From NCBI GenBank assembly GCA_002495735.1, contig DAGM01000014.1:1-39351 (forward strand): 39,351 nucleotides of DNA. Reading direction: 5' to 3'. The DNA comes from Euryarchaeota archaeon UBA54 (lineage in GTDB: Archaea > Thermoplasmatota > Poseidoniia > Poseidoniales > Thalassarchaeaceae). The first letter of the stretch is position 1. Each line of letters opens with the position of its first letter. The notes under the pieces are model-generated. The model did no database searches. It had not been told where the DNA came from and saw only the letters and a program-made list of their open reading frames with translations. Below, piece after piece: positions 32,101 to 39,351 of the stretch. Both the position numbers and the translations under genes were made by a program.

Positions 32101-33210
32101 TCAGGGTATCTCGTCGAACTGGTAACCTGTCTCCCACTTCTTCTCTCCAAGTGCAACTTCGAGCTCGTACGGGGTGATGAGCGGCTTGGCATACCTTACG
32201 GAATCGTCGATTGCTATTCGAGGGCAGGCGGTGTTGACGTAGGCATCGACCGGGTAGAAGTCGATGAGGTCTGGGCTTATGTGATCCAGTGCCAGCAGGT
32301 ATCCCTTGCGCCCGTGCTTCTCAAGTAGGCGCTTCATGCGTATTGCGAGGCTACGACGCATTTGGCCCGGCTTCTCGCCAATCAGGATACCGAACGTCTG
32401 GGCATCGTCGACCGAGTTTATCAGACCGAAGCGCTGGCGCAGAATCCTCTCGATGCGTTCCAGGGACATCTCGGTGGCATCCCCTGAGTAAGGGTCGAGC
32501 ATCGCCAGCGGCTTGCCAGTATGCAGCACTAGGCCGATGGGATGGAAATCGCCCGAGCCGAGGAACATGTAGTGCCCTATCGACGGGTCGTCGCCTGAGT
32601 AGTTGCAGCCGAGTACTTGGCCGGGAAAGGTCAACCTGTCACCGCCGACAGGTATCTCTACGTCGAAGCCCGCCATCTCAAGTCTACTCTTGAAATCCTC
32701 AAGCAGATGGAGGTGCTGTATGGAGCCCACTAGGCCGAGCCTCGCTCCAGTCAGAGGGGCAACCCTTCCAACCGCATCGAGAAAACGCTCCTTGGCAGTT
32801 TCTTCGTCAATATCGGCCTCCTCGCCGACCGACTCCAGTCGCGACTGAGCGATTGCGCGATGACTCTCGAGTAGAGGCAGGACTGCTGCCAACTCGGGGT
32901 CGCCATCGTAGGTGACTGGGATGAAGTGAGTTGGCATCCCTGAGTCGATGTTCATCTGACTGTGGCCCATGTGTGCGACCAGCTCGACCCCCATCATCTT
33001 CATCTTGTCATGAACTAGGTCGCACGCTCCGTAGCACGGGTCGGCAGCCAGGATGACCTTAGCATCGGACCCGTCCTCAATTGAGTCCATCATCTCCAGA
33101 GCCTGCATTTTCAGTCCCTCGGGAACCTGTAGCGCGACAAGTCGGTTATCGTTAGCCCTAATCCTCTCGACTAAATCGTCGAGCTCGAAATCGTGTCTGT
33201 CCAAGTCCAT
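32101..33210 (-). CDS. dph2: Diphthamide biosynthesis enzyme Dph2
   Basis: A 369-residue radical-SAM-like enzyme that transfers the 3-amino-3-carboxypropyl group of SAM to a histidine of elongation factor 2. Three cysteines that bind the 4Fe-4S cluster are in place: Cys59 in DPCYGAC, Cys202 in LGCNYSG and Cys329 in NTACPRIAIDD. The sequence VALQVPEGLK near the N-terminus is also typical. It starts four bases after hpt ends and is the last gene of the L10e-hpt-dph2 set. Confidence 0.93.
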   Translation of the reverse strand: MDLDRHDFELDDLVERIRANDNRLVALQVPEGLKMQALEMMDSIEDGSDAKVILAADPCYGACDLVHDKMKMMGVELVAHMGHSQMNIDSGMPTHFIPVTYDGDPELAAVLPLLESHRAIAQSRLESVGEEADIDEETAKERFLDAVGRVAPLTGARLGLVGSIQHLHLLEDFKSRLEMAGFDVEIPVGGDRLTFPGQVLGCNYSGDDPSIGHYMFLGSGDFHPIGLVLHTGKPLAMLDPYSGDATEMSLERIERILRQRFGLINSVDDAQTFGILIGEKPGQMRRSLAIRMKRLLEKHGRKGYLLALDHISPDLIDFYPVDAYVNTACPRIAIDDSVRYAKPLITPYELEVALGEKKWETGYQFDEIP

Positions 33211-33214
33211 GTAA

Positions 33215-33793
33215 TCACCTGAGAATCTCGACTCTGCCGTCGATTATGTCTATGCGAGCCAGAGTCCTGATTGGCCAGTCCGGTCGCTCCTTCGCGAGCC
33301 TCTCGCGTCCCTCGCCCTTCTCGATGGCGATGACTATGTCCTGCAGAATCACGCCCATCTCCTCGAGTGTTGCCAGTATCGGCTCAAGCGTGCCACCGGT
33401 TGAGATCACATCATCGACGATTAATATTCTCTCTCCTGGTTTGATGTCGTTGATGTAAGTGGTGGACTGCGAGTACCCGGTCGCAACATCGACCTGGACT
33501 TCGCCCTCCATCCCGTACTGGCGTTTGCGAATCACCACTGTCGGTTTCCCAGTGGCATCTCCTACTGCTGCTAGAAGGGGCAGCCCCATCGCCTCGATGC
33601 TGACCACGAGGTCGACCTTCGACCAGTCTACCATCTCTACGATGAGGTCGCGAGTGGCACGCAGCACGTCTGCATCCATCCTTGGGATGCCGTCGGATAT
33701 GGGGTGGATGAAGTACGGGTAATCGCCCTTCCAGATGATGGGGGAGTCACGAAGAGAATCCTGCAGCACGCTCAACGAATCCGAGGGCGACAT
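33215..33793 (-). CDS. hpt: Hypoxanthine/purine phosphoribosyltransferase (archaeal Hpt)
   Basis: A 192-residue purine salvage enzyme. YFIHPISDGIPRMD, VSIEAMGLPLLAA, VVIRKRQYGMEGEV and the PRPP-binding loop ILIVDDVISTGGT match archaeal Hpt. It converts hypoxanthine or guanine with PRPP to the nucleotide. It starts 12 bases after L10e and is followed by dph2. A regulatory relative such as GfcR is less likely because no N-terminal HTH is present. Confidence 0.9.
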   Translation of the reverse strand: MSPSDSLSVLQDSLRDSPIIWKGDYPYFIHPISDGIPRMDADVLRATRDLIVEMVDWSKVDLVVSIEAMGLPLLAAVGDATGKPTVVIRKRQYGMEGEVQVDVATGYSQSTTYINDIKPGERILIVDDVISTGGTLEPILATLEEMGVILQDIVIAIEKGEGRERLAKERPDWPIRTLARIDIIDGRVEILR

Positions 33794-33805
33794 GGCCCTA
33801 CGCCC

Positions 33806-34345
33806 TCACACTAGGCCCTTCAAATGCTCGGCTCCCTCGACGAGCCTAATCGTACAAGGGGTCGGGAATTTGCAGCACGCCTTCCTGAGGGCGTCCCGCG
33901 CTGTGAGGTAGTGCTCTGGGTCAGTCTGAATCGAGACCAACGTCTGATCACGTTGGACGCGAGCTGCGGTACCGACGTTCTTACCGAACGACTGCCGCAT
34001 TCCCAGTGAGACACGATCCGCCCCTGCACCGGTGGCCTGCTTATTCTCACGCAGGATCTGATGAGGATAGGTGTGCATTCGAAGTGCGTATCCCATATCC
34101 CCTGCATTCTTCCTGATGGTGGCATTGGCCACCTGCCGAGCTGATTCCAGAGCCTGGTCGCGGACCTGGCACGGATTGTCGGCAGTGAGCTCGACGATGA
34201 CCTTGAATTGACCTGCTTCCGCGGCCTTCCTATCGCCCATGAAGAAGCGCAGTATGCGGTTGTTCGGGACTCCTCCAGAGTACTCTCGCCGGGTGTAAGC
34301 TTGGCCCTTGATCTGGCGATACATTGATCCTGGCTTGCGTGCCAT
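33806..34345 (-). CDS. rpl10e: Large ribosomal subunit protein uL16 (L10e)
   Basis: A 179-residue L10e. RKPGSMYRQIKGQAYTRREY, the tRNA-facing HTYPHQILRENKQATGAGADRVSLGMRQSFGK and the C-terminal KFPTPCTI are the family core. I start at ATG 34345 because GAGGT stands six bases upstream and the family begins MARKP; the longer frame from GTG 34369 adds only MGRQRGSR. First gene of the set with hpt and dph2. Confidence 0.95.
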   Translation of the reverse strand: MARKPGSMYRQIKGQAYTRREYSGGVPNNRILRFFMGDRKAAEAGQFKVIVELTADNPCQVRDQALESARQVANATIRKNAGDMGYALRMHTYPHQILRENKQATGAGADRVSLGMRQSFGKNVGTAARVQRDQTLVSIQTDPEHYLTARDALRKACCKFPTPCTIRLVEGAEHLKGLV

Positions 34346-34378
34346 GCGACTACCTCGTTGGCGCCCCACTGACCCTCT

Positions 34379-34387
34379 CTATTTAAC
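34379..34387 (-). promoter_or_regulatory. Putative TATA box of L10e-hpt-dph2
   Basis: On the minus strand GTTAAATAG lies about 38 bases before ATG 34345, predicting a short leader with the GAGGT ribosome-binding site. It sits in the 68-base gap after the transporter gene. Confidence 0.5.
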
Positions 34388-34413
34388 GATGAGGCAACAC
34401 TGTAGGCGCCCCC

Positions 34414-35370
34414 TCAATCGGCCCTTAACCGCTCACTCTCTCTCTGGACCTCTCTGACAGCTATTACTATCAGCACAAAGCCCACGAGCATCGAGGCCCC
34501 GATGCTCTCGTCCAGCAGCGCCCATCCACTTAGGACCCCGAAAATTGGGACTAGGAAAACATAGGAGGCTGCTGCTGTCGGACCAATCCTGTCAATCCCT
34601 CTCGCGAACCAGACATAAGTCAGGACAGTAGAGAATAGCCCCAGATAAGCAATTGAACCCCACTCCGCCGTATTGGGACTGGGGATGCCCGAGCTCCAGA
34701 TCTCAGCCAACATCCAGGGAGTGAGCATAATCCAGCCGACAATCGAGTACCAAATCACTAATTCCTCGGTAGTTCCAATGCCATCTTCTCCGAGAGCAAT
34801 CTTGGTCAGGTTGCTATTTGTCGCCCAAGCGAGGGCAGCGAGAACAATCATCGCATCTCCTAGCAGTCGATGCTCGAATGGGATGTCGGTGTTTGGGCTC
34901 CAGCCGACTACTGCACTAACTCCAACTATCCCAAGTAACAGCCCAAAGGCCATCCTTTTCGTCACTTTCTGGCCCAGCATAGGTGCCGCTAAGAGGACGG
35001 TGAAGACAGGATTGATGGGGATGATTAGGGAAGCGTCGCCGGCCGCCGTCCACTTCATACCATGCATGAAGAGAAGTTGGTATGCCATCGTCCCGAGCAG
35101 TCCCAGCCACACAGTGTAGCGCCATGATCGTGAGTCGTGCGGCAGCATCCTCGGACCATTGCGATTCCTGTATGCCCAGCACCAAGCCACGAAGGCGATT
35201 ACGGCTACCAAGTATCTCAGCCAAGCAGCGGTTGCTGGCCCAAGATTGGCCCCTGTTGATTCATCCAGCCCGTAGCTGAGAAATCTTCCTACAGCCCAAG
35301 TTGACCCCCATATGACAGCCACTAGTAGTAGCAGAAGGTGCGTGCTCAGATTTCCCTTGAATCGTGACAT
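34414..35370 (-). CDS. EamA/DMT-superfamily transporter
   Basis: A 318-residue membrane protein with about ten hydrophobic helices in two EamA repeats. The first begins LLLLLVAVIWGSTWAVGRF and ends near GLLLGIVGVSAVVGW; the second begins LLGDAMIVLAALAWATNSNLTKIAL and ends YVFLVPIFGVLSGWALLDESIGASMLVGFVLIVIAV. Members export or import metabolites such as amino acids or nucleotide sugars; the substrate cannot be told here. It starts one base after aroA ends, so they are probably co-transcribed. Confidence 0.9.
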   Translation of the reverse strand: MSRFKGNLSTHLLLLLVAVIWGSTWAVGRFLSYGLDESTGANLGPATAAWLRYLVAVIAFVAWCWAYRNRNGPRMLPHDSRSWRYTVWLGLLGTMAYQLLFMHGMKWTAAGDASLIIPINPVFTVLLAAPMLGQKVTKRMAFGLLLGIVGVSAVVGWSPNTDIPFEHRLLGDAMIVLAALAWATNSNLTKIALGEDGIGTTEELVIWYSIVGWIMLTPWMLAEIWSSGIPSPNTAEWGSIAYLGLFSTVLTYVWFARGIDRIGPTAAASYVFLVPIFGVLSGWALLDESIGASMLVGFVLIVIAVREVQRESERLRAD

Positions 35371-35371
35371 C

Positions 35372-36556
35372 CTAATCCTCCAAGATCATCAGTTTCTCGA
35401 TGAAATCGGGGTCGCTAACAGCACACACATCGGCCCCGGCTACACTTCCTCCGCACTTGCTGGCCAGAGCCATCGCAGTCATCGCTAGGCGATGGTCTCC
35501 TTGCGAGTCGAACGGCAGCATTGGCCTGACTAGGATCTGGCTACCCGCTACCTCAATCCCGTCATCGGTCTCCGTAGCCTCCATTCCAAAGCAGTTGAGC
35601 AGGTCAACAGTACTGCTAATCCTGTCCGACTCCTTTCCTCTGGCATGAGCAACCCCTCTAATCCTGCCGCCATTGCCCAGAGCCATCAGCGCTGCAGCGG
35701 GGGCTATGATATCGCTCTCGTCACGCAAATCCAGTTCCTCGGTCCTTTCAGCCAGTTTCATCAGTGAGCCAGACAGTTCCAAGCCGTCCCCCGTGAGTAC
35801 GACCTCGACGTCGTGCAGTTCTGCGAGCAGCATAGCGAGGGGGAGCAGACTTAGTTCACCCGGAATCTTCACCTCGCCGGGTGTGACGGGCCGCCATGGC
35901 TCGATGTCAACGCCGTCCGACACCATCTCGTTCGAGGAACCGCATCTAGTTGCCAACTCGTACGACAGCTCCGAGTAGCCCCTGCTCACAGAGTGCGACG
36001 AGGTCTTGAGATGAATGGCTCCTGAGTAGCCCGGTGAAGCCAGCAGGAGTGCAGACAGGGGCTGGCTGGAATCGCTGACATCAAGGTGCGCCGACCCTGG
36101 AACTACAGGCCCAGTGACAGTCAGAGGGAGTGTGTCCGAAGTGACTTCACACCCGAGTTCCCTCAGCGCACCGGTCAGAGCCGACATGTCGCGCCGTCTC
36201 AGTGACTGGTCCCCATCAAGGGAGACTGGTTCACACATGCCTGCTGCTATCGCCATCAGAAAGCGGGCTGCTGTGCCTGAGTTGCCGCAGTCGAGATTCC
36301 CTTCTGGCGTTTGGAATCCACGCGACCCGACTCCGCTGATGACCCATCTAGATTCATCCTGATCTATCACGGCACCAATCTCTCTCAGACAGTCCACCAT
36401 TGACAGGACGTCCTTCCCGGCGCTGCCGATGAAGTTGAGTCCCGTATCTCCTTCGGCCTGCGCTGCTAGGGTCAACCAGCGAATCATGTGGCTCTTTGAG
36501 GGCGGCAGCGACCACTCTATGGTCGCCTCGAGTCCCATTGGCTCGATGCTCAGCAC
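35372..36556 (-). CDS. aroA: 3-phosphoshikimate 1-carboxyvinyltransferase (EPSP synthase)
   Basis: A 394-residue shikimate-pathway enzyme joining PEP and shikimate 3-phosphate. LPPSKSHMIRWL, NCGNSGTAARFLMAIAAG, QPLSALLLASP, the DESDIIAPAAALMALG segment, KESDRI and GDHRLAMTAMALA are the family blocks of the two inverse alpha-beta domains. It is slightly shorter than the usual 420-440 residues. The start GTG 36556 has no clear Shine-Dalgarno; ATG 36538, six codons in, is an alternative. Confidence 0.94.
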   Translation of the reverse strand: MLSIEPMGLEATIEWSLPPSKSHMIRWLTLAAQAEGDTGLNFIGSAGKDVLSMVDCLREIGAVIDQDESRWVISGVGSRGFQTPEGNLDCGNSGTAARFLMAIAAGMCEPVSLDGDQSLRRRDMSALTGALRELGCEVTSDTLPLTVTGPVVPGSAHLDVSDSSQPLSALLLASPGYSGAIHLKTSSHSVSRGYSELSYELATRCGSSNEMVSDGVDIEPWRPVTPGEVKIPGELSLLPLAMLLAELHDVEVVLTGDGLELSGSLMKLAERTEELDLRDESDIIAPAAALMALGNGGRIRGVAHARGKESDRISSTVDLLNCFGMEATETDDGIEVAGSQILVRPMLPFDSQGDHRLAMTAMALASKCGGSVAGADVCAVSDPDFIEKLMILED

Positions 36557-36600
36557 GACAACGCCAAGGGCGCCATTGTGTTGAATCCTCTCATTCCATT

Positions 36601-37425
36601 CTAAGTCCTTATCCAGTCGCCGAAGTCACTCTCTCCGTCCCATTCTGCGGACCGCTGGTCTATCAGGCTCGACTCGAGAGTCTGCTCTAGTGTACCATCG
36701 AGCCTAATCAGGTTGTTTCGTTTCAACAGTCTAGGGCTGAGTCCAGGGAGGAGCACGGCCACCGCCTTGGGCACCCTGCCCGGATAGACCTCGTTGACAT
36801 GCCTGACAATGTTGGTAGTGCAGGTATTGGTGATACTGTGGTACCATTCTGGCCTCTCATGCAGGCCGTTGGTCCTATGAATGAACGACTTGAGCAGCTT
36901 CTGGTGACTGTCTTCTCCGAGCACAACGCCCTCAAATAGATGAGTCTTGGATTTCCTCCTACATCTCGCTCGAACTCCTATCGAATCACTCTCTGTAGCC
37001 CAGAGGTAGATTAGTTCGTATTGCCTGAACATGCCTTTGATTGGGTGGTATCTCTCACCGACCTCCCTCCTGACCTCGATTGAGCAGGTTAGCCTCCTTC
37101 CGTCCTCGAATTCAAAACTCATCAGCGTATGGGCAATGGGCTTGCGCTTCGGGTCGAAGTACTCGAGCACCAGCCAGATCCCAGTCACCTCGCTTGGGCG
37201 AAACGTCCAGTCAGCCCAGTGTTCATCGAAATCCTTCGTTGATCTCCAATTGAAGTCTCTAACGTTTCGCATGGTTACCTCATCGCCGTCGAACTCGGCA
37301 TACGCCATCCTACGGTTCTCAATCACCCAGTCACGCTCGTTTGATGGCCTCAGGCTCAGGTGCCTGAGGATTAGGAATGTGAGCAGGGCGAGCCCCGCGA
37401 GCCCGGTATACTGCCCCCAGTCCAC
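36601..37425 (-). CDS. Membrane-anchored DUF4105 (Lnb N-terminal domain-like) protein
   Basis: About 274 residues from GTG 37425. One N-terminal helix (GLAGLALLTFLILRHL) is followed by a DUF4105 domain: VRDFNWRSTKDFDEHWADWTF, IAHTLMSFEFEDGRRLTCSIEVRREVGE, GMFRQYELIYLWATESD and WYHSITNTCTTNIV. The His (99) and Cys (202) in AHT and TCTTN suggest a cysteine-peptidase-like active site, but function is unproven. The domain is best known in the bacterial periplasm, so an extracytoplasmic site and bacterial descent are likely. The frame continues upstream into the tRNA gene, which rules out the longer start at 37524; the exact start is uncertain. Confidence 0.8.
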   Translation of the reverse strand: MDWGQYTGLAGLALLTFLILRHLSLRPSNERDWVIENRRMAYAEFDGDEVTMRNVRDFNWRSTKDFDEHWADWTFRPSEVTGIWLVLEYFDPKRKPIAHTLMSFEFEDGRRLTCSIEVRREVGERYHPIKGMFRQYELIYLWATESDSIGVRARCRRKSKTHLFEGVVLGEDSHQKLLKSFIHRTNGLHERPEWYHSITNTCTTNIVRHVNEVYPGRVPKAVAVLLPGLSPRLLKRNNLIRLDGTLEQTLESSLIDQRSAEWDGESDFGDWIRT

Positions 37426-37470
37426 GTATCTCGTAGAACGGCTGAGCGCATGAAGCTGTCTTTGAGGGAG

Positions 37471-37557
37471 TGGCGCGGCAGGGGAGATTCGAACTCCCGA
37501 GGTGAAACACCACTGGATTAGCAATCCAGCGCAATGGCCAGGCTATGCGACTGCCGC
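37471..37557 (-). tRNA. tRNA-Ser (anticodon GCT), CCA encoded
   Basis: Acceptor arms GCGGCAG and CTGCCGC pair perfectly. The anticodon arm is CTGGA-TTGCTAA-TCCAG, giving GCT, which reads AGC/AGT serine codons. A long variable arm with stem GGTG/CACC marks class II, and the T arm GGGAG-TTCGAAT-CTCCC is intact. The discriminator G is followed by an encoded CCA (37471-37473). No intron. A TATA-like GCTTAAGC lies about 29 bases upstream (37583-37590). Confidence 0.96.
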
Positions 37558-37582
37558 AGTGCTCTTGCCACCTGCTTCATTC

Positions 37583-37590
37583 GCTTAAGC
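37583..37590 (-). promoter_or_regulatory. Possible TATA box of tRNA-Ser
   Basis: The palindromic GCTTAAGC is centred about 29 bases before the mature tRNA 5' end, a usual archaeal distance, in the 42-base gap after gyrA. Confidence 0.35.
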
Positions 37591-37599
37591 CGAGCGGTT

Positions 37600-39351
37600 T
37601 CACTCTTCTTCGAGGGATGGCTCGTCTACATCCAAGGAGTCCACTAGATTGGCGGGCAACCTAGCAACGAAGATAATCTCGTCTACGTAGCCCGACCTGT
37701 CGGCGTTGCGCAGCTCCATGATTCGAGTGCCCTTGGTCACCTTGCCTAGAGTCTCCTTGGTCTGGCCAGACACCATCCTGATCATCATCCCAGTTGCGGT
37801 GAGCATGAATAACTGGTCTTCAAGGTCAGGAATCTGGCGTACGCTGACGATACAGTCATCATCACGCAGTGACATCGTGCGCACCCCTTTGGTTCCCCTG
37901 TTGGTGCGCCTGTAACCATCCCTCTCTGTGATGACGTCACCTTCTTCGTTGAGGACCTCGTTGCCCCCGGCGTCCTTCACGATCATCATCTCGCCTGAAC
38001 CGAGGCGGCTGCGCTTGGCCATTCCATACTTCGAGATAGTCAGAACGCTGGTATCGAAGTCATCGGTCACAATCATCCCAATCACACTGTCTCCCTTCCG
38101 GAGTTTCATCCCGGAGACTCCCTGGCTGACTCTGCCTTGAACTCGAACGATATGGGTGGTCACTATATCTCCTGAGTTGGAATCGACTCTGGACTTTTCT
38201 TCGGCTGGCATGAACCTACAGGCGTTGCCTTGCGCCGACACCAACACGACATGGTCGGCTTCGGTGGCGGGTCTGACAGTAACCAGCGAATCACCATCTC
38301 CCTCGGCGAATCGCAAGGCATACTTCCCATTGCGGTTGATTTTGACGTACTCAGAGAGACGACTCTTCTTGATGCGACCGTTCGTAGTGGCGAACATCAG
38401 GTAGTTCCCCTCCGGACTCTCGATGAGCTCCCTGCTGAGAGGGAGTATCGAGATTACCCTCTCCTCTTCGCGGATGCCACCGAGCAGGTTGCGTATGTGA
38501 GAGCCTCTGCCGTAGCGGCTGGCAGACGGCGTCTCCCATGCCCTGAGGCCATAGACACGGCCCATATCGGTGAAAATCAGCAACCTGTCCTTGGAAAAGC
38601 AGGTGACTATCTTGGAGGGAGCATCTTCCTCCTTAGTAGCCACCCCCTTGAGTCCCTTCCCGCCTCTGTTCTGAAGACGGAATGCCTCTACAGGGAGGTG
38701 GCGGATGTAGTTGTCCTGAGTCAGTGAGATAACGATGGCCTGCTCGGCGACAAGATCCTCACGGTCCATTGACAGAGGCATTGGGTCGATGCTGGAGCGC
38801 CGCTCGTCGCCGTGCTTATCGACAACCGCATCAAGCTCGGCGATTATGATGCCGAGGCGTCGGATTCGGCTATCTAGGATGCCCTCGAAGTCCTTGATAG
38901 CCTGCTTCAGTCTCTCCAGTTCATCGGAGACCTCCTGGACGTTTATCTTGGTGAGCTGGTACAGGCGCCGCTCGGCTATTGCCTTGGCTTGCTTCTCGGA
39001 GAAGTCGAAGCGCTTGATCTTGGGGTATTTCTCGTCGCCCCTCAAGTACTGCTCAAACTGCTCGCGGGAGTCAGAGTTCCTACCGACTTCGATAATCTCG
39101 GTCATCCTCTTCTGAGCCTTCATCAGCCCTTTTAGGATGTGTGCGCGGGCCGCCGCCTTCTCAAGATCGAATTGTGTGCGTCGCTCGACGATTGACTCCC
39201 TATGTCGGACATGCGTGTGCAGGATGGTGCACAGGTCAAGTTGGACCGGTTCGCCCTTTAGTATGCCCATCATGTTCGCTGAGTAAGACTCTTGCAACCT
39301 GCTGGAACGGTAGAGCTGATTCAGCACGGCGTGAGGATCGGCGTTCTGCTT
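37600..39351 (-). CDS. gyrA: DNA gyrase subunit A, C-terminal part (5' end beyond window)
   Basis: The frame is open to the window end (reading KQNADPHAVLNQLYRSSRLQ), so the catalytic-tyrosine domain lies outside. Visible are the tower/coiled-coil region (VERRTQFDLEKAAARAHILKGL, then FDFSEKQAKAIAERRLYQLT) and the C-terminal beta-pinwheel. The GyrA box reads QNRGGKG (near 38653-38673, consensus QRRGGKG), which marks gyrase rather than topoisomerase IV and predicts DNA wrapping and negative supercoiling. Repeated blade motifs such as MAKRSRLG and GTKGVRTMSL follow. A short acidic tail ends the protein. The type is bacterial in origin, as in other gyrase-bearing euryarchaea. Confidence 0.94.
   Translation of the reverse strand, partial: KQNADPHAVLNQLYRSSRLQESYSANMMGILKGEPVQLDLCTILHTHVRHRESIVERRTQFDLEKAAARAHILKGLMKAQKRMTEIIEVGRNSDSREQFEQYLRGDEKYPKIKRFDFSEKQAKAIAERRLYQLTKINVQEVSDELERLKQAIKDFEGILDSRIRRLGIIIAELDAVVDKHGDERRSSIDPMPLSMDREDLVAEQAIVISLTQDNYIRHLPVEAFRLQNRGGKGLKGVATKEEDAPSKIVTCFSKDRLLIFTDMGRVYGLRAWETPSASRYGRGSHIRNLLGGIREEERVISILPLSRELIESPEGNYLMFATTNGRIKKSRLSEYVKINRNGKYALRFAEGDGDSLVTVRPATEADHVVLVSAQGNACRFMPAEEKSRVDSNSGDIVTTHIVRVQGRVSQGVSGMKLRKGDSVIGMIVTDDFDTSVLTISKYGMAKRSRLGSGEMMIVKDAGGNEVLNEEGDVITERDGYRRTNRGTKGVRTMSLRDDDCIVSVRQIPDLEDQLFMLTATGMMIRMVSGQTKETLGKVTKGTRIMELRNADRSGYVDEIIFVARLPANLVDSLDVDEPSLEEE

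Noticed and set aside
37426..37524. N-terminal extension of the DUF4105 gene.
   Set aside because: The extension runs through the 3' half of tRNA-Ser and encodes no family sequence; a start at GTG 37425 keeps the membrane helix.
1..39351. Insertion sequence, prophage or integrated island.
   Set aside because: I found no transposase, integrase, flanking direct repeats or block of atypical genes; the tRNA gene has no visible duplicated 3' end.

Overview
The window looks like a piece of a planktonic euryarchaeal genome related to Thermoplasmata / Marine Group II-III (Poseidoniales-like). This is inferred from gene content only. Archaeal information-processing genes are present (RPA with an RPA-associated protein, Orc1/Cdc6, aIF2-gamma, S6e, L10e, Dph2), as are an A-type ATPase and mevalonate/isoprenoid-lipid enzymes. 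They sit beside bacterial-type genes (a DNA gyrase A subunit, SMC-ScpA-ScpB, a class II HMG-CoA reductase, a DUF4105 protein). Genes are densely packed: no gap exceeds about 225 bases, several convergent pairs overlap at their stop codons, and I see no transposon, prophage or CRISPR. Both ends cut genes (RPA on the left, gyrA on the right). The 39 kb size would fit an environmental fosmid insert.

Layout. 1-2063 (+): end of an RPA-like single-strand DNA-binding protein and its RPA-associated partner. 2064-4209 (-): a SAP-repeat protein and a divergent protein with faint porphobilinogen-deaminase resemblance. 4304-7093: a polyprenyl diphosphate synthase and a geranylgeranyl-reductase-family flavoprotein (+), meeting a UbiE/MenG-like methyltransferase (-) tail to tail. 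7217-15838 (+): the complete A-type ATPase operon in the order H-I-K-E-C-F-A-B-D. 15915-19279 (+): a site-2-protease-fold membrane protein that appears to have lost its catalytic motifs and carries a large C-terminal domain, translationally coupled to ketopantoate reductase. 19412-24955 (+): smc-scpA-scpB. 24957-26312 (-): class II HMG-CoA reductase, divergent from an unusual AAA+/winged-helix protein (26536-28347, +) across a 223-base spacer packed with GCGTTAA-type repeats. 28356-28646 (+): DUF357. 28643-30774 (-): S6e, aIF2-gamma and a PIN protein, a typical archaeal translation cluster. 30850-32052 (-): Orc1/Cdc6. 32101-34345 (-): L10e, Hpt, Dph2. 34414-37557 (-): DMT transporter, EPSP synthase, DUF4105 protein and tRNA-Ser(GCT). 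37600-end (-): C-terminal part of GyrA.

How they work together: the window joins chromosome maintenance (RPA, Orc1, SMC complex, gyrase), energy conversion (ATPase), isoprenoid/membrane-lipid or quinone metabolism (HMGR, prenyl synthase, reductase, methyltransferase) and translation. The points most worth following are the repeat-loaded spacer next to the degenerate AAA+ protein, the apparent pseudo-protease fused to a large exported-looking domain, a perfect inverted repeat over the ribosome-binding site at the head of the ATPase operon, and a recurring class of short intergenic inverted repeats with three-base loops.
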